From assembly GCF_002266285.1 (NCBI RefSeq), contig NZ_NPMS01000010.1, forward strand, positions 1 to 64,000: a DNA stretch of 64,000 nt, written 5' to 3'. The translations under genes were made by a program, and so were the position numbers. Shown here in pieces: positions 24,743 to 33,579 of the stretch. The DNA comes from Virgibacillus indicus. GTDB lineage: Bacteria; Bacillota; Bacilli; Bacillales; Amphibacillaceae. The notes beneath the pieces were generated by a model that saw only the letters and a program-made list of their open reading frames with translations, was not told the origin of the DNA and did no database searches. Every line of letters begins with the position of its first letter. Positions within the stretch are counted from its first letter, which is position 1.

Positions 24743-25978
24743 ATGAATAACTGGAAAGCATGGAAACAAGAAAGGAACTATCAAAAACTGTTCTGGGCAG
24801 GTACTGTCAGTGGAATTGGAAACAGATTTACACAAGTAGCTACGCTAACATTACTCTACCAAATCACCGGTTCAGGCTTCGCAATTGGAATACTCTTTGC
24901 TATTCGCATGGCACCTTTTTTATTGCTGGCACCAATTGGGGGAATGCTGGCAGACCGATTTTCAAAAAGGAAAGTATTAATTGCTGTTGATATGATGCGA
25001 ATTCCATTTGCGCTCTCTCCTCTCTTCGTTCAAGGTCCAGAGCATTTATGGATCGTATTTATAAGCGCATTTTGTCTAGCTGCAGGAGAGGCATTGTACG
25101 CTCCGGCCAGGATGTCATCGATACCTGCTATTGTGAAGCAGGACCGACTGCTGTATGTTAATGCGATTGAGCAAATTATGGTTGGCGGCGTTCTGGTTTT
25201 AGGTTCAAGTTCCGGTGGGGTAATTTCATATCTGTTTGGATTACATGTATCTTTTATTTTAGATGGGATTAGCTTTCTGATATCAGCATTGCTCTTGTTG
25301 AAAATTCGGATGCCAGAAATGGCCTCCAGCAAATTGAATGGAAAACATCATAAGTCTGGTCAGCTTAAAACATCTTCATGGAAGCTGATTTTCGGATCCT
25401 CTGCATTAATTATATTTCTTATCATTGAGCTGACCATGCCACTGGCTAACGGTATTGATAATGTACTAATGAGTGTATATGCGCTGGATGTTTTTCAAAA
25501 AGGAGATTTAGGAGTCGGCTTTATTTATGCTTTTCTTGGAATGGGGTTTGTACTTAGCTCTTTCTTTTCCAATCTGCTAAAGCGAAAGTTGATTACACTT
25601 ATTGTTATTTTCATAACTCTAGAAGGTGTGGGGCATTTGATTTTAAGTATTGTGCCAGCCTTCTCCTATGCTCTACTTACAGTCTTATTCATCACATTTG
25701 TTGGGGGAATCAGCAACATTTGCTTAAGCACACTTATTATGAAAATTGTACCAAAATCAAAGCATGGCACTTTTTTTGGCTTGACGGCAATGATATCCAA
25801 TACTGCACTGGGTATCTCAATGGGAGCAGCAGGATTTCTGCTAGAAGTGTTTGATCCAAGGACATTAAGCTTCGTCGTTGGAATAACCTATATTATTTTT
25901 ACAATACTCTATTGCTTCTTATTTATACAGGTGAATTTGATTAAAGAAAAAAGGGATTTAGTAAGGAAAACTGGATAG
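24743..25978 (+). CDS. MFS exporter (MefA/EntS-like, MFS_3 type)
   Basis: 411 residues with twelve hydrophobic segments. The first cytoplasmic loop GGMLADRFSKRKVLIAVDMM is a typical MFS motif A, and the opening YQKLFWAGTVSGIGNRF resembles MefA/EntS-type drug exporters. Start taken at the second ATG (24743), 7 nt after AGGTG; the first ATG at 24737 is only 1 nt from it. Substrate unknown; a drug or siderophore is likely. Regulated by the ArsR-DUF2087 protein. Confidence 0.85.
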   Translation: MNNWKAWKQERNYQKLFWAGTVSGIGNRFTQVATLTLLYQITGSGFAIGILFAIRMAPFLLLAPIGGMLADRFSKRKVLIAVDMMRIPFALSPLFVQGPEHLWIVFISAFCLAAGEALYAPARMSSIPAIVKQDRLLYVNAIEQIMVGGVLVLGSSSGGVISYLFGLHVSFILDGISFLISALLLLKIRMPEMASSKLNGKHHKSGQLKTSSWKLIFGSSALIIFLIIELTMPLANGIDNVLMSVYALDVFQKGDLGVGFIYAFLGMGFVLSSFFSNLLKRKLITLIVIFITLEGVGHLILSIVPAFSYALLTVLFITFVGGISNICLSTLIMKIVPKSKHGTFFGLTAMISNTALGISMGAAGFLLEVFDPRTLSFVVGITYIIFTILYCFLFIQVNLIKEKRDLVRKTG

Positions 25979-26072
25979 CCAGCCAAGTTTTCATTAGCAC
26001 GCTGCGATGGATAATTCTTAGTTTCTTTGTTACCATCATCTGTATAGAGTAACGTCGAAGGGGGAATTTGAA

Positions 26073-27206
26073 ATGAAGATTGTATCTATCGAACCGACAC
26101 CAAGCCCATATTCAATGAAAATCAATGTTGATGAGCAATTGGCTGATGAAAAAACTGAAAATTATAAGCTTAATGATAACCTGGATAATGCTCCTGAATA
26201 TATTAAAGAACTGTTTAAGATTAGTGGAGTGAAAGGCCTTTATCGTGTAATAGATTTTATAGCACTTGAACGTAATGCAAGGGTTCCCTGGGAAGAAATC
26301 CTTCCTGAAGTAAGGAACGTTTTGGGTTCCTCTGAAGAGGGTGCGGAAGAATCTACAGAAAAAACCGCTGAGCCAGAAGAAGCTTTTGGGGAAATTAAGG
26401 TACTCATTCAAATGTTCCGTAATATTCCGACACAGGTTAAATTACAGGATGGCGATAATGAAGAGCGCTTTGGACTTCCAGAACGATTTATGAATGCCGC
26501 AATGGAGGCATCAAGTGCAACCGATAATTATTTAATGGAGAGAAAATGGGTAGAACAAAGTCCTCGTTATGGAGAAGCAGAAGAAATTGGCCAGGATGTT
26601 GTTGATGAGCTATCAGCAACCTATGATTCTGAGCGTCTAGCTGACCTGGTAAAGCTTGCTTTTTCAAATGAACCTGCAGAGGAAAAACGAACTGGAAAAA
26701 AAGTTACACTTGAGATGCTTGATCAGCCTAACTGGAAAGATCGTTATGCCGCTTTAGATAGAATGGACCCAACTGAAGCGGACTACCCGGTTTTGGATAA
26801 AGCATTGGATGATGAAAAGGCGTCTGTCCGCAGGCTTGCTACTGCCTATTTAGGAATGATTGAAGAACCGGAAACTTTGCCATATCTATATAAAGCTTTG
26901 AAGGACAAAGCAGTTAACGTCAGGCGTACAGCTGGTGACTGTTTATCAGACCTTGGATTTAAGGAAGCTATTCCTGAAATGATCAGCACGTTGTCAGATA
27001 AAAACCGGCTTGTGCGCTGGCGTGGAGCGATGTTTTTACACGAAGTTGGAGACGAGACAGCGATACCTGCATTGCAACAGGCACTGGATGACCCCGAATT
27101 TGAAGTTCGGATGCAAGTAAAAATGGCTCTGGCACGAATTGAAGGCGGCAAAAAAGCAGAAGGATCGATTTGGCATCAGATGACACAGGCTGCTAAACAA
27201 AAGTAG
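26073..27206 (+). CDS. cvfC: Conserved virulence factor C family protein (Nfu-N plus HEAT repeats)
   Basis: 377 residues. The N-terminal about 85 residues form an Nfu/NifU N-terminal-like domain (IEPTPSPYSMKINV, ISGVKGLYRVIDFIALERN). A middle acidic linker leads to C-terminal HEAT-like repeats (about 235-360, such as KASVRRLATAYLGMIEEPET, NVRRTAGDCLSDLGFKEA, EVRMQVKMALARI). The family is named for S. aureus CvfC and includes B. subtilis YpgR. The exact role is unknown. Monocistronic with strong SD and terminator. Confidence 0.85.
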   Translation: MKIVSIEPTPSPYSMKINVDEQLADEKTENYKLNDNLDNAPEYIKELFKISGVKGLYRVIDFIALERNARVPWEEILPEVRNVLGSSEEGAEESTEKTAEPEEAFGEIKVLIQMFRNIPTQVKLQDGDNEERFGLPERFMNAAMEASSATDNYLMERKWVEQSPRYGEAEEIGQDVVDELSATYDSERLADLVKLAFSNEPAEEKRTGKKVTLEMLDQPNWKDRYAALDRMDPTEADYPVLDKALDDEKASVRRLATAYLGMIEEPETLPYLYKALKDKAVNVRRTAGDCLSDLGFKEAIPEMISTLSDKNRLVRWRGAMFLHEVGDETAIPALQQALDDPEFEVRMQVKMALARIEGGKKAEGSIWHQMTQAAKQK

Positions 27207-27216
27207 TACAATTTTG

Positions 27217-27249
27217 AGACTCCCATCATTTTAAAATGGGAGTCTTTTT
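27217..27249 (+). terminator. Terminator of cvfC
   Basis: Stem AGACTCCCAT/ATGGGAGTCT followed by TTTTC, 11 nt past the stop, between convergent genes. Confidence 0.9.
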
Positions 27250-27257
27250 CATTGCTT

Positions 27258-27485
27258 TTAACCAATTAGCGCAACAAACTTTTTATTTCTGTCTTCCTGC
27301 TCCGATTCTTCAGCAAGATCATATTTTTTCAGTAGATGGAAAACCTCATTTAATTTTTCCTGAGAATGATTCTTCTCCAGAAAGTGATGTATTTTTTGGC
27401 TTAATTCCCCCGGCAGAAATTCTTCCTGACTCCTGAGCTTCGTTACAACATCTTCATGTGAATGGTCGATGTTACATGTTCCCAC
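27258..27485 (-). CDS. Small acidic protein (75 aa)
   Basis: GTG start with GGAAGGTG 6 nt upstream on the minus strand. Helical and charged, with one cysteine and a His-rich N-terminus (GTCNIDHSHEDVV). No family recognised. Good SD, position between terminators and codon use like the neighbours support a real gene. Confidence 0.65.
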   Translation of the reverse strand: MGTCNIDHSHEDVVTKLRSQEEFLPGELSQKIHHFLEKNHSQEKLNEVFHLLKKYDLAEESEQEDRNKKFVALIG

Positions 27486-27661
27486 TTAAATCACCTTCCT
27501 TTTTCTTTTATCATTCTATTCTAACATGATTGGATCTCCCTTTGGATAAGTCTCTATGTGTTTTCGTAATATTCTTTCATAAGTCCCACAATTATACTTG
27601 CGAACCCATGTAATACTCGCTAAAATCTTAATAAAGAGCACTCTCAGAAAGGAGGATAGTA

Positions 27662-28243
27662 ATGACCCAGCTGGATAAAAATAAAAACTACACACTGGAA
27701 GAATTTTTTGATCTCGTGAAGGAGGAAGAAAGAGCAGAGCTGTATGAAGGTGTTCCTGTTTTCATGTCACCAGCATCCTTTGAGCATGAAGGTGTAATTG
27801 CTAATATAATTGGGGAGTTCAGTAGTGGACTCAAAGGGAACTCATGTCAAGTATTTGGAAGCAACATTCAAGTTATCTTTCCATTTAAAGATGAGAAGAA
27901 AGGAAAAGACGATGTAACGGTTTTGCCGGATATTTCTATTGTCTGCGATAAAAGCAAACTCCGCAATAAACGCTGTTATGGGGCTCCAAATCTGGTTGTT
28001 GAAGTACTATCCCCTAGTACAGCCCGAAATGACCGCCTGCTTAAACGCCATTATTATGAAAAAGCTGGTGTAGAAGAATATTTGATTATTGACTATCTAA
28101 ATCGAAATATCGAAAAATATGTATTACATGGAGATTCCTATCAACTTGAAGACGTCTACTCCAGCGAAAATCAAACTTTCACTTCTACTGTCTTCCCTAA
28201 TGTTATTTTTTCCATTGATGATATCTTTTCCTTCTTAGACTAA
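27662..28243 (+). CDS. Uma2 family (DUF820) nuclease-fold protein
   Basis: 193 residues of the Uma2/DUF820 family, a PD-(D/E)XK restriction-like fold. It has ERAELYEGVPVFMSPAS, the catalytic-type VLPDISIVCDK (Asp) and LVVEVLSPSTARNDRLLKRH (Glu ... Lys), then YYEKAGVEEYLIID. Abundant in cyanobacteria and scattered in Bacillaceae; cellular role unknown. SD AAAGGAGG 6 nt before ATG. Single gene with its own terminator. Confidence 0.88.
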   Translation: MTQLDKNKNYTLEEFFDLVKEEERAELYEGVPVFMSPASFEHEGVIANIIGEFSSGLKGNSCQVFGSNIQVIFPFKDEKKGKDDVTVLPDISIVCDKSKLRNKRCYGAPNLVVEVLSPSTARNDRLLKRHYYEKAGVEEYLIIDYLNRNIEKYVLHGDSYQLEDVYSSENQTFTSTVFPNVIFSIDDIFSFLD

Positions 28244-28252
28244 AATTTCAAA

Positions 28253-28288
28253 AAGAGATAAAGTCCCATTAACTGAACTTTATCTCTT
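28253..28288 (+). terminator. Terminator of the Uma2 gene
   Basis: Perfect 12-bp stem AAGAGATAAAGT/ACTTTATCTCTT with a 12-nt loop, 9 nt after the stop codon. No long U-tract follows. Confidence 0.75.
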
Positions 28289-28333
28289 ATCCATTTCCTG
28301 CAGGCCAATACCCGGCAAATAATCTGAATCCTG

Positions 28334-28591
28334 CTATTCTACTTCTTTCAAAATCTTCTCAATTGATGCCAGACGCTGCTTTACCTCTCCCATTTCTTCT
28401 GCCAGTTTCTCCTGTTGCTGTCCTGATTTCTCTTGTACCTGAATAGCATCTGAAGCCATTTTCTGATAAGCTTCTTCATTTTCACTTTTTATTTTTGCTT
28501 TAGCAAGGGGAACCACAAACATAACGGCAATCCCTGCAATTAAAATAACAAACACCATTCCTGCCAAACCAAAAATTGTATCTGCATCCAT
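28334..28591 (-). CDS. Small membrane protein with coiled coil
   Basis: 85 residues: one N-terminal transmembrane helix (GLAGMVFVILIAGIAVMFVV) followed by a charged coiled coil (about 35-85; QEKLAEEMGEVKQRLASIEK). No name known. Third gene of a minus-strand operon, 2 nt after the ArsR gene. Confidence 0.75.
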   Translation of the reverse strand: MDADTIFGLAGMVFVILIAGIAVMFVVPLAKAKIKSENEEAYQKMASDAIQVQEKSGQQQEKLAEEMGEVKQRLASIEKILKEVE

Positions 28592-28593
28592 AA

Positions 28594-28926
28594 TTATTTA
28601 CCTTCTTTCTTTTTAATTGTTAATGTTTTTACAGCTTCCATGATCAGATCCTGATTTATATGAAAATCAAAATCCACCATTTCATAGTATTTCATTGCCT
28701 TACCGTCAGCTGAGACTTCCATTTCATTATTTACAATCCCAGCCTTTTCCATTTTCTGCAGATGCATATATAGTAAGGGGCGACTCATCTCTGCTTCTCT
28801 GGCTAGCTGGCTGACATATTTCCTGTCACCAGCCAATATAGAAATTATTTTCAAGCGGTGCGGGTTTGCTAATGCTTCAAAAAGCGCAAGGAGCTTATCC
28901 CCTGTTAAGTTCGACTGATTATTCAT
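28594..28926 (-). CDS. ArsR-type winged-helix regulator
   Basis: 110 residues, a single winged helix: LFEALANPHRLKIISILAGD, VSQLAREAEMSRPLLYMHLQ as recognition region, then the wing. No metal-binding cysteines. It overlaps the membrane protein gene upstream by 4 nt and probably represses the whole operon through the inverted repeat over its promoter at 29342-29359. Confidence 0.87.
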   Translation of the reverse strand: MNNQSNLTGDKLLALFEALANPHRLKIISILAGDRKYVSQLAREAEMSRPLLYMHLQKMEKAGIVNNEMEVSADGKAMKYYEMVDFDFHINQDLIMEAVKTLTIKKKEGK

Positions 28927-29300
28927 GCTGCACTTCGTTTCACGTTTTTCATCACATTAATGACAAAAAGTACGACACCTATAAAAACAAGAATCCCGCC
29001 AACCGCACTTAATGGAACAGCAATTTCAAATTTTGCCAGGCCAAACAATATCATTGAAAATGTCAATAACGGTATACCAACCATGTGCAGCCAAAAATGT
29101 GCAGCTGCTAATTTATTCTCACCAGCTAAAGGAAATACATGATAAATCAATCCCGTTAAAGCCAATGATGCCCACCCCAGCAGGTTAATGTGTGCATGGG
29201 CAGATGTAAACTGGAACAGGTCCGCCATTCCCATATATATCCCTAGAGTGGCCCCTATTAAAAAATAAACAACAGAGACCTTAATAAATTTCACTCCCAT
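28923..29300 (-). CDS. Haem-copper oxidase subunit I-like small membrane protein
   Basis: 125 residues with four hydrophobic helices. SAHAHINLLGW (about 33-43) resembles the haem-ligand helix of cytochrome oxidase subunit I and NnrS-type proteins, and similar proteins are often annotated as cytochrome c oxidase. It is far too short to be an oxidase. The histidines at about 34, 36, 54, 67 and 71 may bind haem or metal. First gene of the operon, under a consensus promoter with an operator. Confidence 0.7.
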   Translation of the reverse strand: MGVKFIKVSVVYFLIGATLGIYMGMADLFQFTSAHAHINLLGWASLALTGLIYHVFPLAGENKLAAAHFWLHMVGIPLLTFSMILFGLAKFEIAVPLSAVGGILVFIGVVLFVINVMKNVKRSAA

Positions 29301-29341
29301 TTTTCTTCACTCCTTCCATTGACAAATAAAAATTTATCATG

Positions 29342-29377
29342 TGTAATAAATATATTACATGTGTATATTTTTGTCAA
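29342..29377 (-). promoter_or_regulatory. Promoter with overlapping ArsR operator
   Basis: Minus strand TTGACA (29377-29372), 17-nt spacer, TATATT (29354-29349). The inverted repeat TGTAATA-N4-TATTACA (29342-29359) covers the -10 box, the expected place for a repressor of the ArsR type. Confidence 0.7.
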
Positions 29378-29605
29378 CGCATTGAAGAAGAAACATTGAA
29401 ATACGCCTCCAGCCCTATTTCTAAATATTTCTCTGGGTGCTTATTTAATTTTCCAGACTTCTTTATTATTAAATTAGGTAACCGAGCTAGATAACTATTA
29501 AATGTAAACTTAAGGTTTTCTTTAGAATCACTTAATGGTATCTTATATTTTCGATTATATATTGGGGTTAAGGGAAATTTTGATAAACAATAGGGGAGAT
29601 TTATT
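29378..29605. other. Intergenic, no gene seen
   Basis: AT-rich gap between the divergent ArsR operon and the NlpC/P60-like gene. Apart from the promoter at 29342-29377 and the SD GGGGAG of the next gene I see nothing. Confidence 0.5.
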
Positions 29606-30193
29606 ATGTCTGAAAAAAAGGTTTATGTACTTTTAACAGATACAGGTACACTATTTACAAAAACAATAAAACTATATACGAGGAAGCCATATAACCATGC
29701 ATCGATAGCTTTTGATGAAAATTTAACGGAAGTTTACAGCTTTGGGAGAAAGAGTCCAGGAAATCCGTTTATCGGTGGATTTGTTAAAGAGGATATTAAA
29801 AAAGGTTTATTTAAAAATGCAACATGTGCAGTTTACAGTTTAACTGTAAGTGACGATGATCTTAAACGAATGCAGCAATTCATTAGAAAACTAGATGCTC
29901 AAAAGGAGAACTACCGTTATAATCTGATTGGGTTATTTGCAGTTATGTTTAATAAACAGCTAACAAGAGAAAATGCCTTCTTTTGCTCCCAATTTGTTGC
30001 CACCGTTTTGAATCATGGGGAAAGTGTTCATTTTGAAAAGCCACTGTCACTAATAACGCCTCAGGATTTACAAACTGCAACTAATTTCAAATTAGAGTAT
30101 AAGGGGAAACTTAGAGATTATAAAAGAGAAACTGCTAAAGTCAATAACTTTGCACCTTCTCCAATTCCTATGCTATCCGCAGAAATACAATGA
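29606..30193 (+). CDS. Permuted NlpC/P60-like (YiiX/YebB type) protein
   Basis: 195 residues. The order His (KPYNHASIAFDE, about 30) then Cys (ENAFFCSQFVATVL, about 130) is that of the circularly permuted NlpC/P60 papain-like fold. Such proteins are thiol amidases or acyltransferases acting on lipids or peptides. No signal peptide. SD GGGGAG precedes ATG; followed immediately by a strong terminator. Substrate unknown. Confidence 0.78.
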   Translation: MSEKKVYVLLTDTGTLFTKTIKLYTRKPYNHASIAFDENLTEVYSFGRKSPGNPFIGGFVKEDIKKGLFKNATCAVYSLTVSDDDLKRMQQFIRKLDAQKENYRYNLIGLFAVMFNKQLTRENAFFCSQFVATVLNHGESVHFEKPLSLITPQDLQTATNFKLEYKGKLRDYKRETAKVNNFAPSPIPMLSAEIQ

Positions 30194-30227
30194 AAAAGCA
30201 GCTTGTATCCCAAGCTGCTTTTTTTAT
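30193..30227 (+). terminator. Terminator of the NlpC/P60-like gene
   Basis: Perfect 13-bp stem AAAAAGCAGCTTG/CAAGCTGCTTTTT, 5-nt loop, seven or more T. It starts at the stop codon and sits between convergent genes. Confidence 0.92.
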
Positions 30228-30245
30228 CTAAAAAATATCTTTAAA

Positions 30246-30938
30246 CTATAACCGCAATGAAGTCCGCCCCGAAAACTCCTTAACAGCTTCAATCAGGTGC
30301 TCCTTATCAAAATCGGGGAAATATACATCGGTAAAGTAAAGTTCTGACATGCAGGATTGCCATAACAGAAAATTACTCACCCTTTTCTCCCCACCAGTAC
30401 GGATTACCAATTCAGGATCCGGCAGGTCTTTCGTATATAAAAAATGCTGAAACATTTCCTCATCCATAGTATCAGGATCAATATGGTTGCGCCTGACCTG
30501 AATAATCATTTTACGGACAGCCTGCAGAATATCATCCCTGCCGCCATAGTTGAATGCAAAATTAACAGTAATTCCGGTATTTCCTTGCGTTTTTTCAACT
30601 GCTTTTGATAGTGCATTTCTTGTAGGTTCCGGAAGAGCTGCAACATTCCCTGAAACAAGTATTCTTATATTCCGCTTCATAAATTCTGGAAGCTTTTGCT
30701 TGAAAAACTTCACTGGCAAATGCATCAGGTAATTCACTTCATCCTTAGGTCTTTTCCAATTCTCTGAGGAAAACGCATAGAGTGTTAAATAGTTGATACC
30801 TATATCGCTGCTTGCATCAATAATTTTCTCCATTGCTTTCGCTCCCGCATAATGCCCTTGACTTCTGGTGAGACCTTTCTTTTTCCCCCACCGTCCATTG
30901 CCATCCATCATGATTGCAACATGTTCCGGAATATTCAT
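30246..30938 (-). CDS. Isoprenyl transferase (UppS family paralogue)
   Basis: Cis-prenyltransferase condensing isopentenyl-PP onto an allylic diphosphate. 230 residues, a little shorter than housekeeping UppS. It has the catalytic MMDGNGRWGKKKG (Asp12), LYAFSSENWKRP, and the C-terminal RTGGEKRVSNFLLWQ with the phosphate-binding arginines. It is not beside rpsB-tsf-frr-cdsA-dxr, where uppS normally lies. It may therefore be a second enzyme with a different chain length. It follows the DUF4173 gene by 24 nt. Confidence 0.87.
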   Translation of the reverse strand: MNIPEHVAIMMDGNGRWGKKKGLTRSQGHYAGAKAMEKIIDASSDIGINYLTLYAFSSENWKRPKDEVNYLMHLPVKFFKQKLPEFMKRNIRILVSGNVAALPEPTRNALSKAVEKTQGNTGITVNFAFNYGGRDDILQAVRKMIIQVRRNHIDPDTMDEEMFQHFLYTKDLPDPELVIRTGGEKRVSNFLLWQSCMSELYFTDVYFPDFDKEHLIEAVKEFSGRTSLRL

Positions 30939-30962
30939 CAGCTTTCATCCTTTCTGTATTTA

Positions 30963-32426
30963 TCAAAATTCAAGATTCTTAAGTCTTTCTTTTACCTTTT
31001 GTTCCGTAAAATTAAAAGCTTGCCAGGATTTCTTAGTCTGGTTCTCTAATCTTTGTTGTTTGTTATCCAGCATCCTTTTTAATTCTGGATAATTCGGGTC
31101 TGCTTCATACAGCTCAATCAATCCATTTAAACCTGTGTAAGAAAGAGAACTGATGTAATAAATATCTATTTTTCCTGACTGCTCATACCTTTCCAGATTC
31201 TTATCAACAACCATTTGTTCCATATTAACTGCATTAATCGCTGTATAAAATAATAGGCCCGCAATCATATAAAAATGCAGTAATGATAAGCGCTCCATCC
31301 ATACCCTGATGAATGTATATGCAAATATCACAATAAGAAAAATCATAAATGCATGTGCCAATAAACGATCCAAGGTATATCCGTAAGCAGCTTCATACAT
31401 ACTTAATCGCTGAAATGCTGATGCAAGCATAACACCACTCACCAGTACTAAGAGAGAATACATTATTTTCAAAATCCAATGTAGTGCTTTGGATGATTCC
31501 CTTACAAATTTTAAACATGCCGTTAAAATAGTCCAGTTAATTAATGTTACAACAATCAGCTCAAAGAAACCCCTTCTTGCATATTCAGCAAATGTATAAC
31601 CTTCCTGAAGTCCTGCATCAAAGAAATATTGGAACTGAATAGCTGCAAATAATACGTAAACTGCATTCAGCATGATTAAAATTGTGATGGCAGATATACT
31701 ATTCCAGCTAACAACTGTCCTTTTTACAGGTCTGAAACTCTCCTCAGGCTCTGACTTCACATGCAGAACCTGGAAAATACCGAAGAATAAAAGTGTAAGA
31801 AAGATTACCACTGCAACCCGCCAAAAGCTCTCTAGAAAATTTAGGTTTATAATGAACTGCGGCAAACGTAAAATCACATCCTGAAAAACTGCATCTGACG
31901 ACATAAGCAGTCCTGTAATTATAAACAGTAATGGTGCACCAATTACCACTCCCTTCAGGACCCTCTTCACCGTTTGAAGCATTTCTTCATCCATATTTTT
32001 AAAGAACTTCCTAAAACCTTTATTGAAAAATGCTGCACAATAATTTTTTCCCTCTTGCAGTTTCATCGCCATTATTTTTATAAATCGTGGTGTTGCCCAA
32101 TTTATGTGATTTGGACTGGTTATCAGCACAATATGGAAATAAATCAGAACTGGAATGATCATTAAATTCAAATGATAAAATAAAACATTGTCATAGAACA
32201 CATAGCTACCTGCCAATATCCATATTGCCATCATTAGCAATAAACCAATTCTACGATGCTGAAAAGCAAGCCGATAACGAAGAAACAGGACAATATAAAA
32301 AACTGCAATAAAAACAATATAAGACAATCCTATTTCGCCATGGAAAAAGCTTACTTCTCCCAATACCCCTAAACCAAAACAAACCAGCAAAAACATCCAA
32401 TCACTTTTACTTATATTAATTTCCAC
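30963..32426 (-). CDS. DUF4173/DUF4153-like polytopic membrane protein
   Basis: 487 residues with about twelve hydrophobic segments and a soluble C-terminal tail rich in charged helices (about 430-487). The stretch FAEYARRGFFELIVVTLINW is characteristic of the DUF4153/DUF4173 group. GTG start, 8 nt after AGGAGGG. Such proteins are repeatedly found next to PadR/HAAS pairs, as here (second cassette directly upstream). Function unknown. Confidence 0.78.
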   Translation of the reverse strand: MEINISKSDWMFLLVCFGLGVLGEVSFFHGEIGLSYIVFIAVFYIVLFLRYRLAFQHRRIGLLLMMAIWILAGSYVFYDNVLFYHLNLMIIPVLIYFHIVLITSPNHINWATPRFIKIMAMKLQEGKNYCAAFFNKGFRKFFKNMDEEMLQTVKRVLKGVVIGAPLLFIITGLLMSSDAVFQDVILRLPQFIINLNFLESFWRVAVVIFLTLLFFGIFQVLHVKSEPEESFRPVKRTVVSWNSISAITILIMLNAVYVLFAAIQFQYFFDAGLQEGYTFAEYARRGFFELIVVTLINWTILTACLKFVRESSKALHWILKIMYSLLVLVSGVMLASAFQRLSMYEAAYGYTLDRLLAHAFMIFLIVIFAYTFIRVWMERLSLLHFYMIAGLLFYTAINAVNMEQMVVDKNLERYEQSGKIDIYYISSLSYTGLNGLIELYEADPNYPELKRMLDNKQQRLENQTKKSWQAFNFTEQKVKERLKNLEF

Positions 32427-32455
32427 TTTTTTATCCCTCCTATATATCTGAATTC

Positions 32456-32479
32456 TTTATACATAGAAATTCTATGTAT
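32456..32479. repeat. Perfect inverted repeat upstream of DUF4173
   Basis: TATACATAGAA, one A, TTCTATGTATA: 11-bp arms between the HAAS gene and the DUF4173 gene. Could be a PadR-type operator or a short terminator; no U-tract on the minus strand. Confidence 0.45.
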
Positions 32480-32539
32480 ATAGATAAAAAAACAACTTAA
32501 ACAGGGGCTGTTTTCATTAACTTCACTTTCAGGCCCCCA

Positions 32540-33172
32540 TTAAACAGAGGCTTTTCTGCCCCATTTAAACCCTAGCCAGCTTACGGGATATAAAAATCCT
32601 GTTCCAATAATACAGATTATAATAAAAGGAACACTTAGAAGTGGCTGAAACCAGTCAAAAGGGATTAGCTTAAAGATCGTTAAGTACATCAATATCAGAT
32701 TCGGAATAATGGATAATAGAAAAGTCTTCCTTAACAGTCTGTACCCGCCATCTCCAAATTCCTTCCCAATTTCATACCCTAAAAGGCCCCAGAATAAGAT
32801 ATACACCACTATGATTATGGAAGTAGCCTCAGTTAAACCTTCCCATAATAATTCCACCCATGCCCATTGGAACATATTATAACTGACTGTAAGTACAATT
32901 CCTCCGAGAAACAGACAAATGTTGATTATTACAAATAACCATTGTGTTTTTCTTGGAGTAATGGACTTTTCCTGCTTCCACATTTGAGCAATCTCTATAG
33001 GTGATCCTAGTCTGCTGACCAATTCAGTATATATATTTTCCTCGTCCACAGATGCTTCGTTTAAAAGCTCATAAACATGCAGCTCATAATCCGCCATAAT
33101 ATTTACCTTATCAGGGTGCTTACCGATTTCCTTATCCAATTCCCTGAGAAATCGTTGTTCCCCAACCGTCAT
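32540..33172 (-). CDS. HAAS-domain membrane protein (second cassette)
   Basis: 210 residues: a HAAS-type helical domain at about 1-65 ([20 protein letters not shown] ... [15 protein letters not shown]), then four to five hydrophobic segments. Same design as the protein at 12025-13026 but shorter. It overlaps the padR gene by 4 nt (ATGA). Confidence 0.78.
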   Translation of the reverse strand: MTVGEQRFLRELDKEIGKHPDKVNIMADYELHVYELLNEASVDEENIYTELVSRLGSPIEIAQMWKQEKSITPRKTQWLFVIINICLFLGGIVLTVSYNMFQWAWVELLWEGLTEATSIIIVVYILFWGLLGYEIGKEFGDGGYRLLRKTFLLSIIPNLILMYLTIFKLIPFDWFQPLLSVPFIIICIIGTGFLYPVSWLGFKWGRKASV

Positions 33173-33501
33173 GATTCATTTCTCCCGATTAGATTGTTCA
33201 TCACCTGAACATATCGATGCCATTCACTCGTTCGTTCCTCAAGAATACTCTTTCCCTGATCTGTTATACGATAATATTTTCGTGCTGGCCCCTTTTCTTG
33301 GTTTTGCCAGTAAAATTCGATATATTCCTGTTTTTCAAGTTTATGAAGTGCTGGGTACAGTGTCCCTTCCTTCATTTGAAAGTGGTGGTCACTCCGCTGA
33401 TCCATTTCCTTAACCAGCTCATATCCATACATGTCACGCTCATTTAATAACTGCAGTACAAGCAGTGAAGTGCTCCCTTTTACAAGCTCCCGATTAAACA
33501 T
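33169..33501 (-). CDS. PadR family transcriptional regulator (second copy)
   Basis: 110 residues, with [20 protein letters not shown], the recognition region [20 protein letters not shown] and wing [15 protein letters not shown]. Full PadR domain. It likely represses its own operon (HAAS protein and DUF4173) through the palindrome at 33511-33529. Confidence 0.9.
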   Translation of the reverse strand: MFNRELVKGSTSLLVLQLLNERDMYGYELVKEMDQRSDHHFQMKEGTLYPALHKLEKQEYIEFYWQNQEKGPARKYYRITDQGKSILEERTSEWHRYVQVMNNLIGRNES

Positions 33502-33510
33502 TTTTTCACC

Positions 33511-33563
33511 TACCTAGAATTATTAGGTATCTATACTATATAAAAATTATGATGTCTTGTAAA
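33511..33563 (-). promoter_or_regulatory. PadR promoter and operator
   Basis: Minus strand TTTACA (33563-33558), 17-nt spacer, TATAGT (33540-33535). Just downstream is TACCTA-N7-TAGGTA (33511-33529), a clean palindrome at the expected transcription start, 10 nt before the padR start codon. Confidence 0.65.
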
Positions 33564-33579
33564 GATGATTGTTATACTT

